Shown here piece by piece: positions 59,562 through 61,771 of a DNA stretch of 61,771 nucleotides; position 1 is the stretch's first letter, and each line of letters opens with the position of its first letter. A program made the position numbers and the translations under genes. The notes beneath the pieces were generated by a model. The model did not search any database and was not told the DNA's origin. It was given only the letters and a program-made list of their open reading frames with translations. Where the stretch lies: assembly GCA_947625815.1 (NCBI GenBank), contig CANQPU010000012.1:1-61771 (forward strand). Reading direction: 5' to 3'. Source of the DNA: an uncultured Oscillospiraceae bacterium (GTDB lineage Bacteria > Bacillota > Clostridia > Oscillospirales > Oscillospiraceae).

Positions 59562-61253
59562 TCATCCCCCGTATTCGTCGGAATTGACGAATTTTGAGAA
59601 CGCCTCATACGTCTCAAAGAACCGGTGGACGCCGCCTTTGCCCAGGGCGTAGTAGTAATATTTCGTGCTGGCCGGGTCCAGGGCCGCCTTGATGGAGGCC
59701 AGGCCCGGATTGGCGATGGGGCCCTTGGGCAGGCCGGGGTATTTGTAGGTGTTGTAGGGGCTGTCTACCTCCGTGGAAAAGGCCTCGCCCGTGTCCGCGA
59801 TGGCATAGCGGATGGTGGCGTCGATCTGCAGGTAGGCGTTGGTGCCGTGCCTTCCGTCGGTGTCCTTCAGACGGTTGTAGATGACCGAGGCGATGGTGGC
59901 CCGCTCCGCGTCCGCGCCGGCCTCCTTCTCGATCATGGAGGCCACGGTCAGGATCTCCCGGGCGGTGAAGCCCAGCTCCTCGGCCTTCCCGTCGAATTCC
60001 TCCGTCCACTTGCGCCCGAAGTTGTTGAGGAAGCGCTTGATGACGCTGTCCGGATCGTCGTTTTCGTAAAATTCATAGGTGTCCGGGAAGAGATAGCCCT
60101 CCAGCCGCTTGGGATCGCCCAGCGTGGACTTGTCCAGAAAATCGTAGTCAAAGTCCGTGTTGGCCAGGGAATCCAGCAGGTCCTCCGGGGCGCAGACGTT
60201 GTTCTCCTCCATGAGGGAGACGATCTGGGAGATGGTGTAGCCCTCGGGGATGGTGAGCTTGACGATGGTGCGCTTGCCGGTGCGGGGGTTCATGCCGTTG
60301 ATGAGGGCGCGGTAGTCGTAATTCATATTGAGGTTGTAGGTCCCGGCGTGGACCTTTGTGTCGCCGTGGGCGAATTTGGAGAAGAGCTTGAAGAGCCACC
60401 TGTACCGGATGAGCCCCTTCTGATAGAGCTCCTCGGCCACGGCGTCCATATCGGCCGCGTCAACGGTGACCTCCACCTCCTCGCCGTCGTCGTTTTTCTC
60501 CGTCCGCGTCTCGGTGTGGAAGATGCTCTTGGGCAGTGTGACCTCCACAAGCTCGTCCCCGCCGTCAAAGCCCAGCACGTCCGTGGCCCACTCCCAGCCC
60601 ACAAAGGCCAGCACAAGGCTCACGCAGATGACGAAGAGAAAAAGAAGGATCCCCGACAGGCACCCGGTCCGCCGGGACCGGCCGCGCCTGACGGCCTTCT
60701 CGTTGACGTCGGGATACTCGGAGTCAAAGTCAAACTCCACCTCAAAGTCATCCCCGCGGCCCTTCTGACGCCGCCGGGGGGAGCCGCCGGAAGCGGACCC
60801 CGCCGCCCCGGACGCCTTTCCGGCATCCGGCCTGGGGCCGCGGGCCGGCGCGGCGTGCTTCCCGCCGGCTCCGGCCGCCGTCCGGCCGGGATCGGGCCGC
60901 GTACCCTCCGGCGCTTTGGAGGGCCCGGACGGTGTCTGAGGCGTACCGGAAGGCCCGGAGGGCGTTTGCGGTGTGCTGGAGGGCCCGGAGGGCATCTGAG
61001 GCGTTTTGGCCGGCTCTCCGGCGTCGGGTGCCTTGGGCGTCCCCTCCGGGGAGGGGGCGGCGCTGCCGTCCAGGCTCACATATTCGATGGTAAAGCCGCC
61101 GGCGGGCGGCGCCGGTTCGGCGGGCCGGGGCGCGGGGCCCGGGCTGTCCGGCCGCCCCTTTTCAGGCGGGGAAGGGGGATCGTCAAGGGGAATGTCCACC
61201 TTGAAATCCTCACCCATCAGCTCCTTCCAAAACTCCTGGTTTTTGTCGGACAT
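59562..61253 (-). CDS. mltG: Endolytic transglycosylase MltG
   Basis: 563 residues. A long low-complexity N-terminus (about 1-180) is rich in Pro, Ser and Gly, with tandem TPQTPSGPSG-like repeats. A transmembrane helix follows at about 220-243 (GILLFLFVICVSLVLAFVGW), then the periplasmic YceG/MltG domain. It has NMNYDYRALINGM, LTIPEGYTISQIVSLMEENN, FPDTYEFYEND and the catalytic region LTVASMIEKEAGADAERATIASVIYNRLK. It cleaves nascent glycan strands to set their length. GGAGGTTCTT precedes the start at 61253. The cytoplasmic tail is longer than usual. Confidence 0.9.
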   Translation of the reverse strand: MSDKNQEFWKELMGEDFKVDIPLDDPPSPPEKGRPDSPGPAPRPAEPAPPAGGFTIEYVSLDGSAAPSPEGTPKAPDAGEPAKTPQMPSGPSSTPQTPSGPSGTPQTPSGPSKAPEGTRPDPGRTAAGAGGKHAAPARGPRPDAGKASGAAGSASGGSPRRRQKGRGDDFEVEFDFDSEYPDVNEKAVRRGRSRRTGCLSGILLFLFVICVSLVLAFVGWEWATDVLGFDGGDELVEVTLPKSIFHTETRTEKNDDGEEVEVTVDAADMDAVAEELYQKGLIRYRWLFKLFSKFAHGDTKVHAGTYNLNMNYDYRALINGMNPRTGKRTIVKLTIPEGYTISQIVSLMEENNVCAPEDLLDSLANTDFDYDFLDKSTLGDPKRLEGYLFPDTYEFYENDDPDSVIKRFLNNFGRKWTEEFDGKAEELGFTAREILTVASMIEKEAGADAERATIASVIYNRLKDTDGRHGTNAYLQIDATIRYAIADTGEAFSTEVDSPYNTYKYPGLPKGPIANPGLASIKAALDPASTKYYYYALGKGGVHRFFETYEAFSKFVNSDEYGG

Positions 61254-61372
61254 AAGAACCTCCTTGGTCCTGAAGGCATAGTATGACGCAGATGACAACG
61301 TCATCGCCGGTCCGCCGTCGGCGGGCACGGAAAAAAGTCAGCCGAGCTCTCGGCGGAATGGAGTAAAAAACT

Positions 61373-61519
61373 ATGTGCTTTGGCGGTAACAATTCCTGTC
61401 TGTGGATCATCCTCATCATCATCGTCCTGTGCTGCTGCTGCGGCAACGGCAACGGCAATGGCTGCGGCAACGGCTGTGGCTGCGACAACGGCTGCGGGAA
61501 CAATAACTGCTGCTGCTGA
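61373..61519 (+). CDS. Cys/Gly/Asn-rich 48-residue microprotein with a hydrophobic helix
   Basis: ATG at 61373 with GGAG twelve bases upstream. It starts MCFGGNNSCLWIILIIIVLC, so it could have one short transmembrane segment. A 28-residue tail follows containing 11 Cys among Gly and Asn (CCCCGNGNGNGCGNGCGCDN region), and it ends NNNCCC. In total 13 of 48 residues are Cys. No known domain; it might bind metal or be a small coat or membrane-associated protein. It is divergent from mltG (120 bp apart). Confidence 0.6.
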   Translation: MCFGGNNSCLWIILIIIVLCCCCGNGNGNGCGNGCGCDNGCGNNNCCC

Positions 61520-61530
61520 CGTCGTCCTCG

Positions 61531-61771
61531 CACGAGCCGCTTGACCTCGGGCTCCCTTCGGTCGCCCTCAGGCGCAGGCTCGGCTCGTCCTCTCCCCACG
61601 AGATCTGCGATCTCGCGGGGCCCGGGGGGGGGTAAGGCGCTGACTTCGCTCCTCCTTTCCCCACGCGGTCGATGACCGCGCGGGGACCCCGGAAGAGCCG
61701 CTTGACCTCGGGCTCCCTTCGGTCGCCCTCAGGCGCAGGCTCGGCTCGTCCTCTCCCCACGAGATCTGCGA
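61531..61771 (-). repeat. Tandem array of structured repeat motif R
   Basis: Two identical 77-bp units (61534-61610 and 61695-61771, period 161 bp) and one shortened unit between them (about 61623-61686). Each carries the hairpin CCCC(G)CG..GG with a GAGATC or CGGTC stem, then GGGGAGAGGA.GAGC, GCGCCTGAG, GACCGAAGGGA and GAGGTCAAGCGG (minus-strand reading). They share conserved loops with motif L at 33676-33768. The array continues past the window. Confidence 0.82.

Noticed and set aside
59625-61286. 553-codon open frame opposite mltG
   Set aside because: Antisense of mltG with low-complexity Gly/Arg/Val; no start signal.

Overview
The window looks like the chromosome of a GC-rich, spore-forming Clostridia member, most like the Oscillospiraceae (Oscillibacter/Flavonifractor-type gut bacteria). 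The evidence is AGGAGG ribosome-binding sites, TTGACA-17-TATAAT promoters, sporulation genes (yabP, yabQ, CotF-like coat protein), a T-box leader, S-layer-homology domains, a FeoA-FeoA-FeoB iron system and a complete hexuronate pathway. The species is inference; no rRNA lies in the window.

Layout. 1-1117: 3' end of a serine recombinase beside tRNA-Ala(CGC), with two tandem copies of the tRNA 5' end. 1118-9706: housekeeping genes (NUDIX, trmO, prs, pth, two FAD oxidoreductases), then a femAB-like gene split by a 1.05-kb HNH-endonuclease element flanked by 35-bp direct repeats. 9769-21533: metY, then a galacturonate block. An AraC regulator and a GH4 enzyme with a CHEV motif (probable alpha-galacturonidase) diverge from uxaB-uxaA, a KDPG aldolase-VOC fusion, two KDG-kinase-like genes and uxaC. 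These cover galacturonoside to pyruvate plus glyceraldehyde-3-phosphate; no transporter is present. 21633-27248: guanylate-kinase-like gene, spore coat genes, tspO, mutT and a feo operon with DtxR-type operator candidates. 27321-33060: a T-box leader, two genes of unknown role, pheS, pheT and a small membrane protein. 33340-36586: an S-layer-type protein with a 500-nt structured leader. 36712-47889: a purine block (purE, purF-like, purM, purN, purO, AICAR transformylase, purD, purL). 47901-61771: a long inverted repeat, MATE transporter, DUF975 protein, yabP-yabQ-divIC-S1, M23 peptidase, metG, GNAT, HIT, alaS, mltG, a Cys-rich microprotein and a repeat array.

The less ordinary content is mostly non-coding. 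(1) The HNH element in femAB: removing exactly one repeat plus the insert restores the reading frame. (2) A dispersed four-hairpin element in three copies (one minus, two plus), each just downstream of a co-oriented gene; its linkers are conserved while its stems differ by compensatory changes. (3) A second structured motif shared by the S-layer leader and a tandem array at the right edge. (4) A 279-bp inverted repeat whose arms resemble a tRNA T-arm and 3' acceptor strand. (5) A candidate three-way-junction RNA ahead of trmO. The rest of the window reads as ordinary clostridial core genome.
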